Below are positions 26,566-35,153 of a DNA stretch of 64,000 nt, piece by piece. Both the position numbers and the translations under genes were made by a program. Origin of the DNA: Methanogenium sp. S4BF (GTDB taxonomy: Archaea; Halobacteriota; Methanomicrobia; Methanomicrobiales; Methanomicrobiaceae). The stretch lies in assembly GCF_029633965.1 (NCBI RefSeq), contig NZ_CP091277.1, positions 1,113,940-1,177,939 of the forward strand, in the 5' to 3' direction. Every line of letters starts with the position of its first letter. Position 1 is the first letter of the stretch. The notes under the pieces are model-generated. The model was not told where the DNA came from and ran no database searches. It saw only the letters and a list, made by a program, of their open reading frames with translations.

Positions 26566-26979
26566 ATGGAACAGGTAGCAGTAGTATCCACATCTGATGA
26601 GGGGATCATCAGACAGTTCAAAGAGACGGATGCATGGGGTCTTGCGACCGCAGTCGATCTCAAGAAATGTAACCCGGAAACCATCCGGGATGCGGAAAAG
26701 ATTCGTGAGTTCGTAGTTCAGCTGTGTGAACTCATTGACATGAAACGATTTGGAGAAACACAGGTCGTTCATTTCGGTCCATGTGACCGGGTTGCCGGCT
26801 ATTCCATGACCCAGCTGATTGAAACCTCACTGATATCAGGCCACTTTGCCAACGACACAAACGCGGCATACCTCGATATCTTCAGCTGTAAGGAGTACGC
26901 TCCCGAGATTGTGGCTGAATTCTGTAAAGATTTCTTTGAAGCTGAATCCTGTACGACACAGGTTCTGTTCAGAAATTAA
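26566..26979 (+). CDS. SpeD-like pyruvoyl decarboxylase (AdoMet decarboxylase family)
   Basis: Protein of 137 residues. Although the sequence is divergent, key spacing of bacterial-type AdoMet decarboxylase is kept. Ser88 stands where the pyruvoyl-forming serine is expected, His93 five residues later, Cys108 twenty residues later in YLDIFSC, and Ser80 eight residues earlier. These correspond to Ser63, His68, Cys83 and Ser55 of the Thermotoga enzyme. The residue before the cleavage serine is Thr87 rather than Glu. Self-processing is therefore plausible. The substrate could be AdoMet, or ornithine/arginine as in neofunctionalised SpeD homologues. Confidence 0.75.
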   Translation: MEQVAVVSTSDEGIIRQFKETDAWGLATAVDLKKCNPETIRDAEKIREFVVQLCELIDMKRFGETQVVHFGPCDRVAGYSMTQLIETSLISGHFANDTNAAYLDIFSCKEYAPEIVAEFCKDFFEAESCTTQVLFRN

Positions 26980-27356
26980 GTACGGCCCGGATGGGTCGTA
27001 AACTCGTTTTTTTGTAGGAGAAAACACTCCTGCACTCATATCATTAAGACCCATGCCCTGCAGCATATACTGTTCCTTACGGTACAGGGAATGATGCACA
27101 TCTCTGTACCTTTGACATCCTGAATCCTGAAGAGTCTGTTTCTGAGAAATTACCCATGCCTTAATCAGAAGAGAACAGGAAAAAAAGAAAGGAGTGATGA
27201 TTTGGAAGTCTGGAGCAGACTGAATCATACGGGAGGAATTTTTGAGCGGTGAATTCCCCTCGCATGCAGAGGTGTTGAATGGGGGTATCCTCCTCCCCAT
27301 CTATCTCTTGTACGGTTCTGTTCAAAAATACCCGCCGGGGAGGGTGAAAGTATTCT
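26980..27356. other. Intergenic region without recognisable gene
   Basis: About 380 bases lie between the SpeD-like gene and the convergent end of the DNase gene. A T-rich stretch (CGTTTTTTTG near 27005) may end the first transcript. Short frames on both strands show no family motif. No RNA gene is recognised. Confidence 0.4.
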
Positions 27357-28697
27357 TCAGACAGCAGCGTCGACGGGAAACGATGACACCAGCACTCCGC
27401 CGGGACCATACAGGTATGCCGTGTCCCCGTCATTATTCCATACATCCTGAGCCCTTCCCCAATAGAGCACGCCTCCGGCTGCTTCACCGGTCCCGGTATA
27501 CACCGTGACCAGCTCCCCGGGCTCCAGGTGATGAAGAGGAAATGTATACCGGTTGCTTCCGGTATCGTCAGTGAGTATCCACCCGGTCAGATTCTGTGAC
27601 AGGGTGCCGGTGTTCTGAATGGTCACCCATTCGTCAGCCGGACTGACACCGGTGATCATGACAGCCCATCCTGAAGCTCCTTCTCCCGGCACAGCATCAG
27701 GAGGAGCAATGGTCACAGCAGGAGAGGTCGATGGTGTGGCACCTGCCGTCGTGGCTGCCGGTGCTGCCGCTTCCGGACTGCCAGTATCGCCTGTGGTAAA
27801 GACTGCGTATACCGGATAATGGTCCGAGACAGCGGTCAGGAGCGGAGGGGCCACCCCAAACCGCTCGTCATACCGGAATACACCGGCAGTGCCGGTATAT
27901 TCATCAGTGAGGGATTCGGTGATGACCATCCGGTCATAGGTCCTCACGGTATCTCCGGTCGTAGTATCCATGTCATTTCCTGTCAGCCAGTGATACCCGG
28001 ATGCACGGAGCGGAGTATCAGACTCCTCGTCAAAATACGTGCCATCCGCATTGAAGTCCCCCATCACAATCACATCCGGCTCCGACGGATACGCAGCATA
28101 GATCCAGTCCACAACATCGGTTAAGGCGGCAATCTCTTCGGTCGCCTCATCAGGGTCGGTATGAATAACCGCACATACCGCACTGACCGGGTCCTGCGTG
28201 CCTTCAAACCAGACGATAAAGGGCTCGCGATGGAACGGGTCTGTCCCCTCCGGTTCCGGGTAGGTCTGCGGCGCACCCTGCAGCCTCACGGTATCGGTAT
28301 TATAGAAATAGGCATACTGCTCCTTTGACACCGTCCGCCCCAGCCGATCGGAGGCCACATAGGCATAGCGTGAACCGTCGCAGTTCACTTCCTCAAGGAG
28401 GGCGGGAAGGGCTGTTCCGGAACTGTCACGGATCTCCTGAATGGCAATGAGATCATATGACCGGATTGTCTGCCCGAGCACATCCATCACATCCTCACGG
28501 GCGGCCTTTGTCGTGCCGAAGACCTGAACATTGAATGCACCAACCACAAGCCCGTCTTCTTCCGGGCCGGCAGTCACGGACGGTACAAACTGCAGGATCT
28601 CATCACCGTAATTTAGTGCACCGAAGATACCTGCAACAAGCAGTACAAAGATGCCAAGCTTTCCCAGGCGTGAACGTTTTCCCATCCATAGATACAT
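27357..28697 (-). CDS. Membrane-anchored DNase I-like nuclease with lamin-tail domain
   Basis: Protein of about 446 residues. One N-terminal membrane segment (about 10-30) precedes an endonuclease/exonuclease/phosphatase domain (about 50-305): AFNVQVFG, LIAIQEIRD with the metal-binding Glu, VIVMGDFNAD and VSDHYPVYAVF with the catalytic Asp-His. A Thr/Ala/Pro linker leads to a lamin-tail domain (about 345-446; PADEWVTIQNTGT, LTGWILTDDTG, LEPGELVTVYTG). It should be a cell-surface nuclease taking nucleotides or phosphate from extracellular DNA. Two ATG starts (28697 and 28685) are possible; neither has a clear SD. Confidence 0.88.
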   Translation of the reverse strand: MYLWMGKRSRLGKLGIFVLLVAGIFGALNYGDEILQFVPSVTAGPEEDGLVVGAFNVQVFGTTKAAREDVMDVLGQTIRSYDLIAIQEIRDSSGTALPALLEEVNCDGSRYAYVASDRLGRTVSKEQYAYFYNTDTVRLQGAPQTYPEPEGTDPFHREPFIVWFEGTQDPVSAVCAVIHTDPDEATEEIAALTDVVDWIYAAYPSEPDVIVMGDFNADGTYFDEESDTPLRASGYHWLTGNDMDTTTGDTVRTYDRMVITESLTDEYTGTAGVFRYDERFGVAPPLLTAVSDHYPVYAVFTTGDTGSPEAAAPAATTAGATPSTSPAVTIAPPDAVPGEGASGWAVMITGVSPADEWVTIQNTGTLSQNLTGWILTDDTGSNRYTFPLHHLEPGELVTVYTGTGEAAGGVLYWGRAQDVWNNDGDTAYLYGPGGVLVSSFPVDAAV

Positions 28698-28744
28698 CAG
28701 AGCCACAGACAAAAAAAGGATGCATATCCACCCTTTATTGTGGG

Positions 28745-29416
28745 TTAATACATATCACGGGAGACAACGGTCTCTTCAAACCGGCCGTCACAGAAGACCA
28801 TGACAGGCACCGTCTCACCCTGGCAAAAGCCCCGCATCGCAAGGTCATATGTCCGGCGGACATACCGAAGCCCCTCTTCTTCAAACAGTGCAAGAAGGGC
28901 ACGGATGAATGCTATTTGCTGGTCCAGATACTCTTTTTCGTAGCGGATAGTCTCCTCCGCCACTGCTGATGCGTCTTCAGACGTCATGGAGACATGGTAT
29001 TCCCCGTGCGTATTGAGGCCGGATAGATGGCACCAGTGCACATTCCCCGATTCGTCCGGCTCCCGATGCAGCATATACGGATATACCCGGCAGATCAGGG
29101 GGCGATCCCCATAGATGCGGCACCGGCCGGAATCATTCAGAAACGTGCATACATTTCCGTCCGCTGTCTTCAGTGCATACCCGGACACAAAGAACCGCCC
29201 GTTCTGGTCGCACGCCTCAAAATAGGGGGCGGGCACCAGCACATCAGGGTGCTCCTGCCGGATACGGCGCACATCCTCATCCAGCAAAAATACATGATCA
29301 TTGGCTGCCTTTGTGCAGCAGCGCCCACAGCAGGTGCAGGAGAATCCGGTTTCGCTGACGATATCAGCATAGTCTGCCACCGGGTATGTTTCAAGAAGCG
29401 CACGCTCCTCTTCCAT
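28745..29416 (-). CDS. YkgJ-family cysteine-cluster protein
   Basis: Protein of 223 residues with the CxxC-rich signature of the YkgJ/UPF0153 group: SCTCCGRCCTKAAND near residue 26, then CTFLNDSGRC and DRPLICRVYPYM around 90-115. These cysteines are thought to bind a metal or Fe-S cluster. The start at 29416 (MEEERALLETYPV) is chosen because upstream sequence lacks family resemblance. It is transcribed away from the DNA methyltransferase gene, with which it shares a 161-base promoter region. The exact biochemical role is unknown. Confidence 0.82.
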   Translation of the reverse strand: MEEERALLETYPVADYADIVSETGFSCTCCGRCCTKAANDHVFLLDEDVRRIRQEHPDVLVPAPYFEACDQNGRFFVSGYALKTADGNVCTFLNDSGRCRIYGDRPLICRVYPYMLHREPDESGNVHWCHLSGLNTHGEYHVSMTSEDASAVAEETIRYEKEYLDQQIAFIRALLALFEEEGLRYVRRTYDLAMRGFCQGETVPVMVFCDGRFEETVVSRDMY

Positions 29417-29577
29417 TCCCTTCAGCCGTCTCAGAATCACTGCCTTTGAGATTATCTCACCTGATGATCTGTTTCTTGCTGAACATACTTGCACCTTTCT
29501 TTGCCGGCAGACGTCCACCAATCACGCCTGATAAATCAGATGAGTGGGAAATATACCGTACAGAGACAGGGGCGTGC

Positions 29578-30414
29578 ATGAAGATATCGTCATCCATTGA
29601 GACTGACCGGATTTACCGGACAGATTGCCTTGAGGGCATGAAACAGATGCAAACCGGCAGTGTGGATATCGTAGTCACATCGCCCCCCTACAATATCGGC
29701 AAACCCTCTGCAACTCATGACGACACCATGCCCTATGATGAATATCTGGACTGGATGCACCGTGTCGCACATGAATCCCGCCGCATTCTTCGTGAGGACG
29801 GGTCGTTTTTCTTAAATATCGGCGGAAAACCCCGTGAGCCGTGGGTGCCCTATGATGTCATGCAGGAATTCAGGGAGGATTACGTCCTCCAGAATGTTAT
29901 TCACTGGGTGAAGTCCATATCGATTGCAAAGGAAGATGCCGGCAATTATGATGCCATAAGAGATGACATCTCCGTCGGACACTACCAGCCGGTAAATTCG
30001 GAGAGGTACCTCAGCCAGTGCCATGAACACATCTTCCATTTCACCCCCGCAGGCACAACAAAACTGGATAAGCTTGCCATCGGGGTGAAATATCAGGACA
30101 AGACCAATATCGGCCGCTGGAAACAGGCAACACAGGATCTGCGGGACAGGGGGAATGTCTGGTTCATCCCCTACAAAACCATCCGGTCATCCCGGCCGCA
30201 TCCCACCAGTTTCCCGGAGAAGCTCCCGGAGATGTGTATCCGTCTGCACGGACACACTCCGGATACAGTCGTCTGTGACCCGTTTATGGGCATCGGGAAT
30301 ACAGCACTTGCATGCATCACCCTTGGCGTCCGCTACGTCGGATTTGAGATAGACCCGGAATACTGCGACTGTGCTGAGGAACGGATACGAAGACGAATAA
30401 CACCGGAACCATAA
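29578..30414 (+). CDS. Orphan DNA methyltransferase (beta class, SPPY type)
   Basis: Site-specific DNA methyltransferase of 278 residues. Catalytic motif IV, TSPPYNIG (34-41), lies near the N-terminus, and the AdoMet motif I, CDPFMGIGNTALACI, lies near residue 235. This circular order marks the beta class. SPPY favours N4-cytosine but does not exclude N6-adenine. The region between (about 90-200) should be the target-recognition part. No restriction enzyme is adjacent, so it may be a regulatory or protective orphan. ATG at 29578 gives the standard N-terminus; longer frames upstream lack conservation. Confidence 0.88.
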   Translation: MKISSSIETDRIYRTDCLEGMKQMQTGSVDIVVTSPPYNIGKPSATHDDTMPYDEYLDWMHRVAHESRRILREDGSFFLNIGGKPREPWVPYDVMQEFREDYVLQNVIHWVKSISIAKEDAGNYDAIRDDISVGHYQPVNSERYLSQCHEHIFHFTPAGTTKLDKLAIGVKYQDKTNIGRWKQATQDLRDRGNVWFIPYKTIRSSRPHPTSFPEKLPEMCIRLHGHTPDTVVCDPFMGIGNTALACITLGVRYVGFEIDPEYCDCAEERIRRRITPEP

Positions 30415-31649
30415 TGGACGCTTTTATCGCACTCATTCTCACCATTGCCGTTATCGCTGTCGTGGCGGCCCGGCATGCCATCCCGCCGTTCCTCACCCTC
30501 ACCGGAGGAGCACTCCTGTTTGCCCTTCTGACAGGGATGGGGGAGGGAGCAGTTGCGGCATTTACCGCCGGCGCCGGGGCACTCTTCGCACTCCTCGGAA
30601 TTCCGGTCTACTGCGGATCGGTGATCGCCAAATTCCTGGCACGGGACGGCGGTGCGGAACGTATTGTAGAAGACATCGGGCAGGTTGCCCATCGGCCGGT
30701 TTCCGCAGCCGCCATCGCCGGTTACCTGCTCTCCGTTCCGATGATGTGCTGCATCACACCCTTTATCGTCCTCACACCGGTACTTGCGGGCATACGCAGA
30801 AAGCTGCACTGCACCACGTCACTCTATTACGCAGCAGCCTGCGGGTCAGTCATCTCGTTTGTCTTTCTCTACCCGCTTCCGGTCACCTACGCAATCACAA
30901 ACAGCCTGTATCCGGGGGATTTTGCCACCGGCAGCTATCTGCAGGCCGCACTGCCCCTCTCACTCGTTGCACTCATCATTGCTGCATACCTCTCTGGGCG
31001 GCATCATACATGCAGCACGGGCAGCCCGGAGAACGAAGAATCAGCTCCCGGCAGTCGCAGGCAGGCATGGATACCGGTCATACTGCCGGTCGCCTGCCTT
31101 GCCGCCGGACACCTGATACCACCCCTCTCCATTCTTGCAAACATCAATATCGCCCTTTTTGCCGGCCTCTGCGGTGCCATTCTCCTCTCGCCGGCACAAT
31201 CCCGCATTCCGGCACTGGAATCAGGTACAAAACATGCGGGGATCATCATCTTTGATCTCTGCGGCGCAGGCGGCCTCGGAGCGGTAGTTGCAGCAGAAGG
31301 AGGCATTGCGGCCGCCCTCCCCTCCCTCACCACCATTCTCCCGGCACTGCTTGTGCCCTTTGTCATCGCAGCACTCTTTCAGGCCGCACAGGGCTCAAGG
31401 GTTGTTTCTGCGGTCATCACTGCCTCCCTGCTTGCGGGAACAGAGATCATAGCCGCAGTACCCGCACTGCCCCTCGTCCTGATGACAGCAGCAGGGTGCA
31501 TGATGTTCAGTTTCGTAACAGACCCGTTCTTCTGGCTGATACGCCGGACGACAGGTGAAAGTGTGTGGGATGTCAGTATGCGGTATACGGTGCCGCTGTT
31601 CTGCGCAGGCATCATAACCGCCGGGATCACCCTGTTTATATTTATGTAA
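30414..31649 (+). CDS. GntP-family permease
   Basis: Integral membrane protein of 411 residues with about 11-12 helices. The pattern AALFQAAQGSRVVSAVITAS (near 325-345) matches the GntP/gluconate symporter signature, and the N-terminal half shows the paired LTGGALLFALLTGMG type segments. Its ATG overlaps the methyltransferase stop by one base (TAATG), so the two are cotranscribed. The substrate may be a hydroxy acid, but cannot be read from sequence. A functional link to the methyltransferase is not evident. Confidence 0.78.
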   Translation: MDAFIALILTIAVIAVVAARHAIPPFLTLTGGALLFALLTGMGEGAVAAFTAGAGALFALLGIPVYCGSVIAKFLARDGGAERIVEDIGQVAHRPVSAAAIAGYLLSVPMMCCITPFIVLTPVLAGIRRKLHCTTSLYYAAACGSVISFVFLYPLPVTYAITNSLYPGDFATGSYLQAALPLSLVALIIAAYLSGRHHTCSTGSPENEESAPGSRRQAWIPVILPVACLAAGHLIPPLSILANINIALFAGLCGAILLSPAQSRIPALESGTKHAGIIIFDLCGAGGLGAVVAAEGGIAAALPSLTTILPALLVPFVIAALFQAAQGSRVVSAVITASLLAGTEIIAAVPALPLVLMTAAGCMMFSFVTDPFFWLIRRTTGESVWDVSMRYTVPLFCAGIITAGITLFIFM

Positions 31650-31654
31650 AAACG

Positions 31655-33469
31655 TCAGAATTCCGGCATAACGGATAAGAACAGGAATATCTCTTCTTTA
31701 ATTTCACCGGCACTCAGCATAACACGTCCCTTCTGGAATCCCTTGCTGTTCATGTTCCCGGTATTGAGCGTCACATGCACGCCCCCCTCCCCCTCAACAG
31801 GCACTGTAGTGGTTGCAATCTCAATCCAGGGAGCGTCTGATGTCACATGAATCAGAAGCGGACCATTTCCGGTCACAGTCACCGGCAGACGACAGGGGAT
31901 GGTTATGCCGCGGGCCAGATTGTGCATCGTCAGATGCGGCTCGGGAAGGAGAATTCCGGGAGTGCTGTCCGGCGTATCCATAATCACCTCACCGGATTCA
32001 GACCCGGCGGACTCAGAAACACCAGAATCATGTTCATCATGTTCATCATGTTCATGAACATCGAATTCCGGCACAGCCGAAACAGGAATTTCAGAATCAG
32101 GACCCTCACATTCATAAACCCCGGATTTGGATACGTCAGAATCAGGGCCTTCACCTTCATGAACACCGGATTCCGGCATCCCTGATTCAGGCATCTCAGA
32201 CATGGGCATCACGCACCCTGAGACAAACGACTCTTCCACAACAGATTCTACCATACCAGACACCTCATCCTCCAGAACAGGAGGGAAAGCAGATGAAGAC
32301 GGTGGCACGGGAAGGGACGATGGCACCCTCTCTTCTGCCGGAGGGAGGGTGTCTGCCTGTACGGGTTCATCACGGGTGGGAAATGGAATTTCAGCGGGGA
32401 ATATATCCTGTGCCCCCCGGCTGCACCACGGGCATGCCGACAGGTGACCGCCGAACCAGTGATTCAGGTTCGCCCTGCAGTGTTTCATTGCCATGATCTC
32501 AGAGAGAAGGCAGTCCTTCCACTCCCCTGCTGAGGGGCGGCGCTTTGGTTCTGCAATGCCGTCTGCAAAACACCGGAAAAAAAGACGCCGGAGAGACGGG
32601 GGGATAATACGGTAATCCGGTGCAAAGGAGGGAGGATAAATGTGCTGATCGGGTGCGGCAAAGGCAAATACCCCGTTTTGGATCTTCTGCTCGATACCCG
32701 GCAAGGCTGAGACACCCTCTCCTCCCGCCTGAAACGGATGGACACCACCCATGAGAAGCTTGAAGACCATGACCGCAAGGCCAAAGAGATCGCCATAATA
32801 CCGGTCGACACGTTTCTCCACGAAATTATATCCCTGAAGTTCCGGCGGCAGGTATTCCCCGGTACCTACAGAGGAGGGAAAGATACGGCCCGATATACCG
32901 TCACGAATCTGAAATGAATCACAATCGATAACCGCGACTGCGGCCGTGCGGGCGATGAGAATATTTCTGCCGGAAAAATCTGCGATACAGTGTCCGTGAC
33001 GGTGGATGTCATCAGTTACGGCTGCAATGTTGTAGGCTGCAGTGAGCAGATACCGCCAGGAAAAGGCACCCCCAAACTGTCGGATACGATCCTGCGGGTC
33101 ATAATAACAGTGCGCTTCCCGGAAGAGATCGGTATCAACAAGAGGCATCGTATATCCAACAAAATTCCTGCTCCCGAGAGGCGAATCAAAGAGAACAGAA
33201 CCCGGCCACGCGAGCACAACAGACCCGTGCCTCTCCCTGCGGTTTATCAGACCGGCGCCCGGCGGATGTGCCACCATTGCCATAATCTTCTGAAAAAGGG
33301 TTGCAGTACACCGGTTTTCATAGAATATCTTGGCACAGTATTCGGGAGTGCCCTCAATGAGAAAGATCTCCCCTTCACCTCCGGCTTTCAGAAGTTCAGT
33401 GAGATGGACCGGTGCGCCTGCCCCGTCATACACAACACGTTTATCCAGTATCTTCACCTCTCCCTTCAT
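31655..33469 (-). CDS. Ser/Thr protein kinase-like protein of a TerY-P triad
   Basis: Protein of 604 residues. A kinase fold (about 1-310) has Lys in YCAKIFYENR, the catalytic loop IADFSGRNILI and DCDSFQI in place of DFG. A zinc-ribbon-like piece follows (Cys, His and CPWC in HWFGGHLSACPWC, about 335-350). Next is an acidic low-complexity stretch (about 390-500, with MPESGMPESG and HDEHDEHD). The last ~85 residues form a BACON/Ig-like domain. The ATG at 33469 overlaps the PP2C gene by 29 bases. Kinase plus PP2C plus vWA is the TerY-P triad described for tellurite-resistance-linked stress signalling. Confidence 0.85.
   Translation of the reverse strand: MKGEVKILDKRVVYDGAGAPVHLTELLKAGGEGEIFLIEGTPEYCAKIFYENRCTATLFQKIMAMVAHPPGAGLINRRERHGSVVLAWPGSVLFDSPLGSRNFVGYTMPLVDTDLFREAHCYYDPQDRIRQFGGAFSWRYLLTAAYNIAAVTDDIHRHGHCIADFSGRNILIARTAAVAVIDCDSFQIRDGISGRIFPSSVGTGEYLPPELQGYNFVEKRVDRYYGDLFGLAVMVFKLLMGGVHPFQAGGEGVSALPGIEQKIQNGVFAFAAPDQHIYPPSFAPDYRIIPPSLRRLFFRCFADGIAEPKRRPSAGEWKDCLLSEIMAMKHCRANLNHWFGGHLSACPWCSRGAQDIFPAEIPFPTRDEPVQADTLPPAEERVPSSLPVPPSSSAFPPVLEDEVSGMVESVVEESFVSGCVMPMSEMPESGMPESGVHEGEGPDSDVSKSGVYECEGPDSEIPVSAVPEFDVHEHDEHDEHDSGVSESAGSESGEVIMDTPDSTPGILLPEPHLTMHNLARGITIPCRLPVTVTGNGPLLIHVTSDAPWIEIATTTVPVEGEGGVHVTLNTGNMNSKGFQKGRVMLSAGEIKEEIFLFLSVMPEF
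32027..32056. repeat. In-frame 9-base tandem repeat inside the kinase gene
   Basis: ATCATGTTC occurs three times in a row and then continues with ATG. On the coding strand it encodes the HDEHDEHD stretch of the acidic linker. Unit number changes would alter linker length without shifting the frame. Confidence 0.85.
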
Positions 33470-34262
33470 CTGACACAATTACAACCAGAGTCTTATCATC
33501 TTCTGAAAAGGTAATGAACCTATCTGATGACAGAAGCCCGGCAATGGCCCGGTCACCCTCCGGTGTTCCGGCGAGCGGGGCAACTGCCGAAAAGAAGGGA
33601 CGAAAAAACGGGACGTATGGGTGGTACCCGTCCGGTTTTTTCTCAAGGACCAGCCGTTCGCATCCGTCCGTAAAGACCGAACATGCAGTAACGGCAGGCA
33701 GGTCGGATGAAAGCACACAGGCATCCTCATATCCCTCATCGGTGAGCGGCACCACTTCATTCACGTAGCGTCGCTCATGAGGGGCAGAAAGCAGGACAAT
33801 CTCATCCCCCTGCAGGCAGACCACCGCCCCATCCCCGATCCGGGCTGTTGCCACGACATTCCCATACCAGAGAAGAATAATCAGGGTGCAGGCAAACGAA
33901 CGGGGATTCGCTCCACAGGCAGCCGCCCGGGTCATGACCGCATCATGGGCAGCTTTGCAGGCCGCATTCAGCATCCGGCTGTTCTTTTCAATATCGGCAT
34001 CGCACCCGGCTCCATCCGGCCAGGGACGAAAAAAAGATGTCAGCGCCGAAACAGCTGCTGATACCGCAGCCAATGCACCCTCTCTGCCATGCACCGCACT
34101 TCCCAGCCCATCTGCAACAGCGACCGCCGCACCTGACCCGCCAAAGACCGCCGCATCCCAGGCATCCTGACAGGGCATCTCTCCCGCATCATGCGACGGA
34201 CCGGCAACAGCAGCACCGGAAATCCGGTAGCGGACTTCTGCCGGGAGAGAGTCGGGCATCAT
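33441..34262 (-). CDS. PP2C-family protein phosphatase of a TerY-P triad
   Basis: Protein of 273 residues. PP2C metal-binding motifs are CQDAWDAAVFGG near the N-terminus, AVAVADGLGSAVHG (the DG motif), ARIGDGAVVCL in the middle, SVFTDGCERLVLE and DDKTLVVIVSDE at the C-terminus. It should remove phosphate from Ser/Thr, opposing the kinase encoded just downstream. ATG at 34262 is used; GTG at 34271 is also possible. Its start lies 20 bases after the vWA gene stop. Order vWA-PP2C-kinase on one strand supports a single signalling unit. Confidence 0.88.
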   Translation of the reverse strand: MMPDSLPAEVRYRISGAAVAGPSHDAGEMPCQDAWDAAVFGGSGAAVAVADGLGSAVHGREGALAAVSAAVSALTSFFRPWPDGAGCDADIEKNSRMLNAACKAAHDAVMTRAAACGANPRSFACTLIILLWYGNVVATARIGDGAVVCLQGDEIVLLSAPHERRYVNEVVPLTDEGYEDACVLSSDLPAVTACSVFTDGCERLVLEKKPDGYHPYVPFFRPFFSAVAPLAGTPEGDRAIAGLLSSDRFITFSEDDKTLVVIVSDEGRGEDTG

Positions 34263-34281
34263 GCACCACACTCAGCGGATC

Positions 34282-34983
34282 TTATAGGAATGGTATCTCG
34301 CCCCATCCTGCGGGACCGAAGAAGTCTTCCAGTATGACCTGGTCACCGGTGCCGGATGTGGACACCTTCGCCTGGCTGCGGGAGAGCCAGACAAACATCT
34401 CGGAGAACCGATTCTCCCTGAGCCGGACCGGGTCACGCCCCGGGGGAGAAATGGCAGCCAGAATATTCATATCCGCCGGTTCTGCACCAACAGCGAAGAA
34501 CAGAAAATCTCCATTCTCCTCACCCGACCGGATGGCACCGGTCACCTCCTCCCAGAGTGGGTCACCATCATACATATCGGTCGGCTCCCCATCAGTGACG
34601 AGAAAGATCCATGGCCGGTATGAATCCATCCCTGCTGTATGGTATTGCTCCTTTCGTTCCTTTACCAGGGCAATGGCACACTGTATCGCCTCTCCCATCG
34701 GAGTCAGTCCGGCGGCGATTATTCCGGGAGGTGTGAACTCCTCAACGAGAGAGAACGGGTGAGCCACCTCAACGGTCTCACCAAATGTAACAACTGCGAT
34801 ATCCACCCGTTTACGGGCAAGTGCATCAGAACTCAGTTCTTCTTTGAATGCCCGGAGCCCTTCGTTCAGATCATCAATTTTGCCATGAATGGACATCGAC
34901 CCTGAAGTGTCAAGCAGCAGCACGATAGGACAATGGGGCTCCCCGGGATACGCAATCTCAACCAAATCCTCTAATCCGCTCAT
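34282..34983 (-). CDS. TerY-like vWA protein of a TerY-P triad
   Basis: Protein of 233 residues made of one von Willebrand A domain. The metal-ion-dependent adhesion site is complete: DTSGSMS near residue 26, the Thr in LTPMGEAIQCA and the Asp in LVTDGEPTDMYDG. This matches the TerY branch, where vWA proteins are thought to be scaffolds or phosphorylation targets of the partner kinase/phosphatase. It is the first gene of the unit and is divergent from the TPR gene at 35154. No TerD, TerC or TerB genes are in the window. Confidence 0.87.
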   Translation of the reverse strand: MSGLEDLVEIAYPGEPHCPIVLLLDTSGSMSIHGKIDDLNEGLRAFKEELSSDALARKRVDIAVVTFGETVEVAHPFSLVEEFTPPGIIAAGLTPMGEAIQCAIALVKERKEQYHTAGMDSYRPWIFLVTDGEPTDMYDGDPLWEEVTGAIRSGEENGDFLFFAVGAEPADMNILAAISPPGRDPVRLRENRFSEMFVWLSRSQAKVSTSGTGDQVILEDFFGPAGWGEIPFL

Positions 34984-35110
34984 ATATACTCACAAACACC
35001 GTCCCGGAATAATCATATCCGGTGACTGAATATTTGACGGTGCCCCCTATAAAATACGCTGTCATCGATTCAGCCCCATCCTCCGCCCCGAAACACCCCC
35101 ACCACCACAA

Positions 35111-35124
35111 CATATAATATATAC
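35111..35124 (+). promoter_or_regulatory. TATA-like box for the TPR protein gene
   Basis: CATATAATATATAC stands about 30 bases before the ATG at 35154, so the transcript should have only a very short leader. It is one of the clearest TATA boxes in the window. Confidence 0.55.
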
Positions 35125-35153
35125 CTGTGCCCATTCTGGAGCAGAGACTAAAT

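Noticed and set aside
31655-34983. Reading the kinase/phosphatase/vWA set as an anti-phage defence island
   Set aside because: No nuclease, helicase or other defence gene lies next to it, and the three-gene make-up fits TerY-P signalling better; the nearby methyltransferase has no restriction partner.
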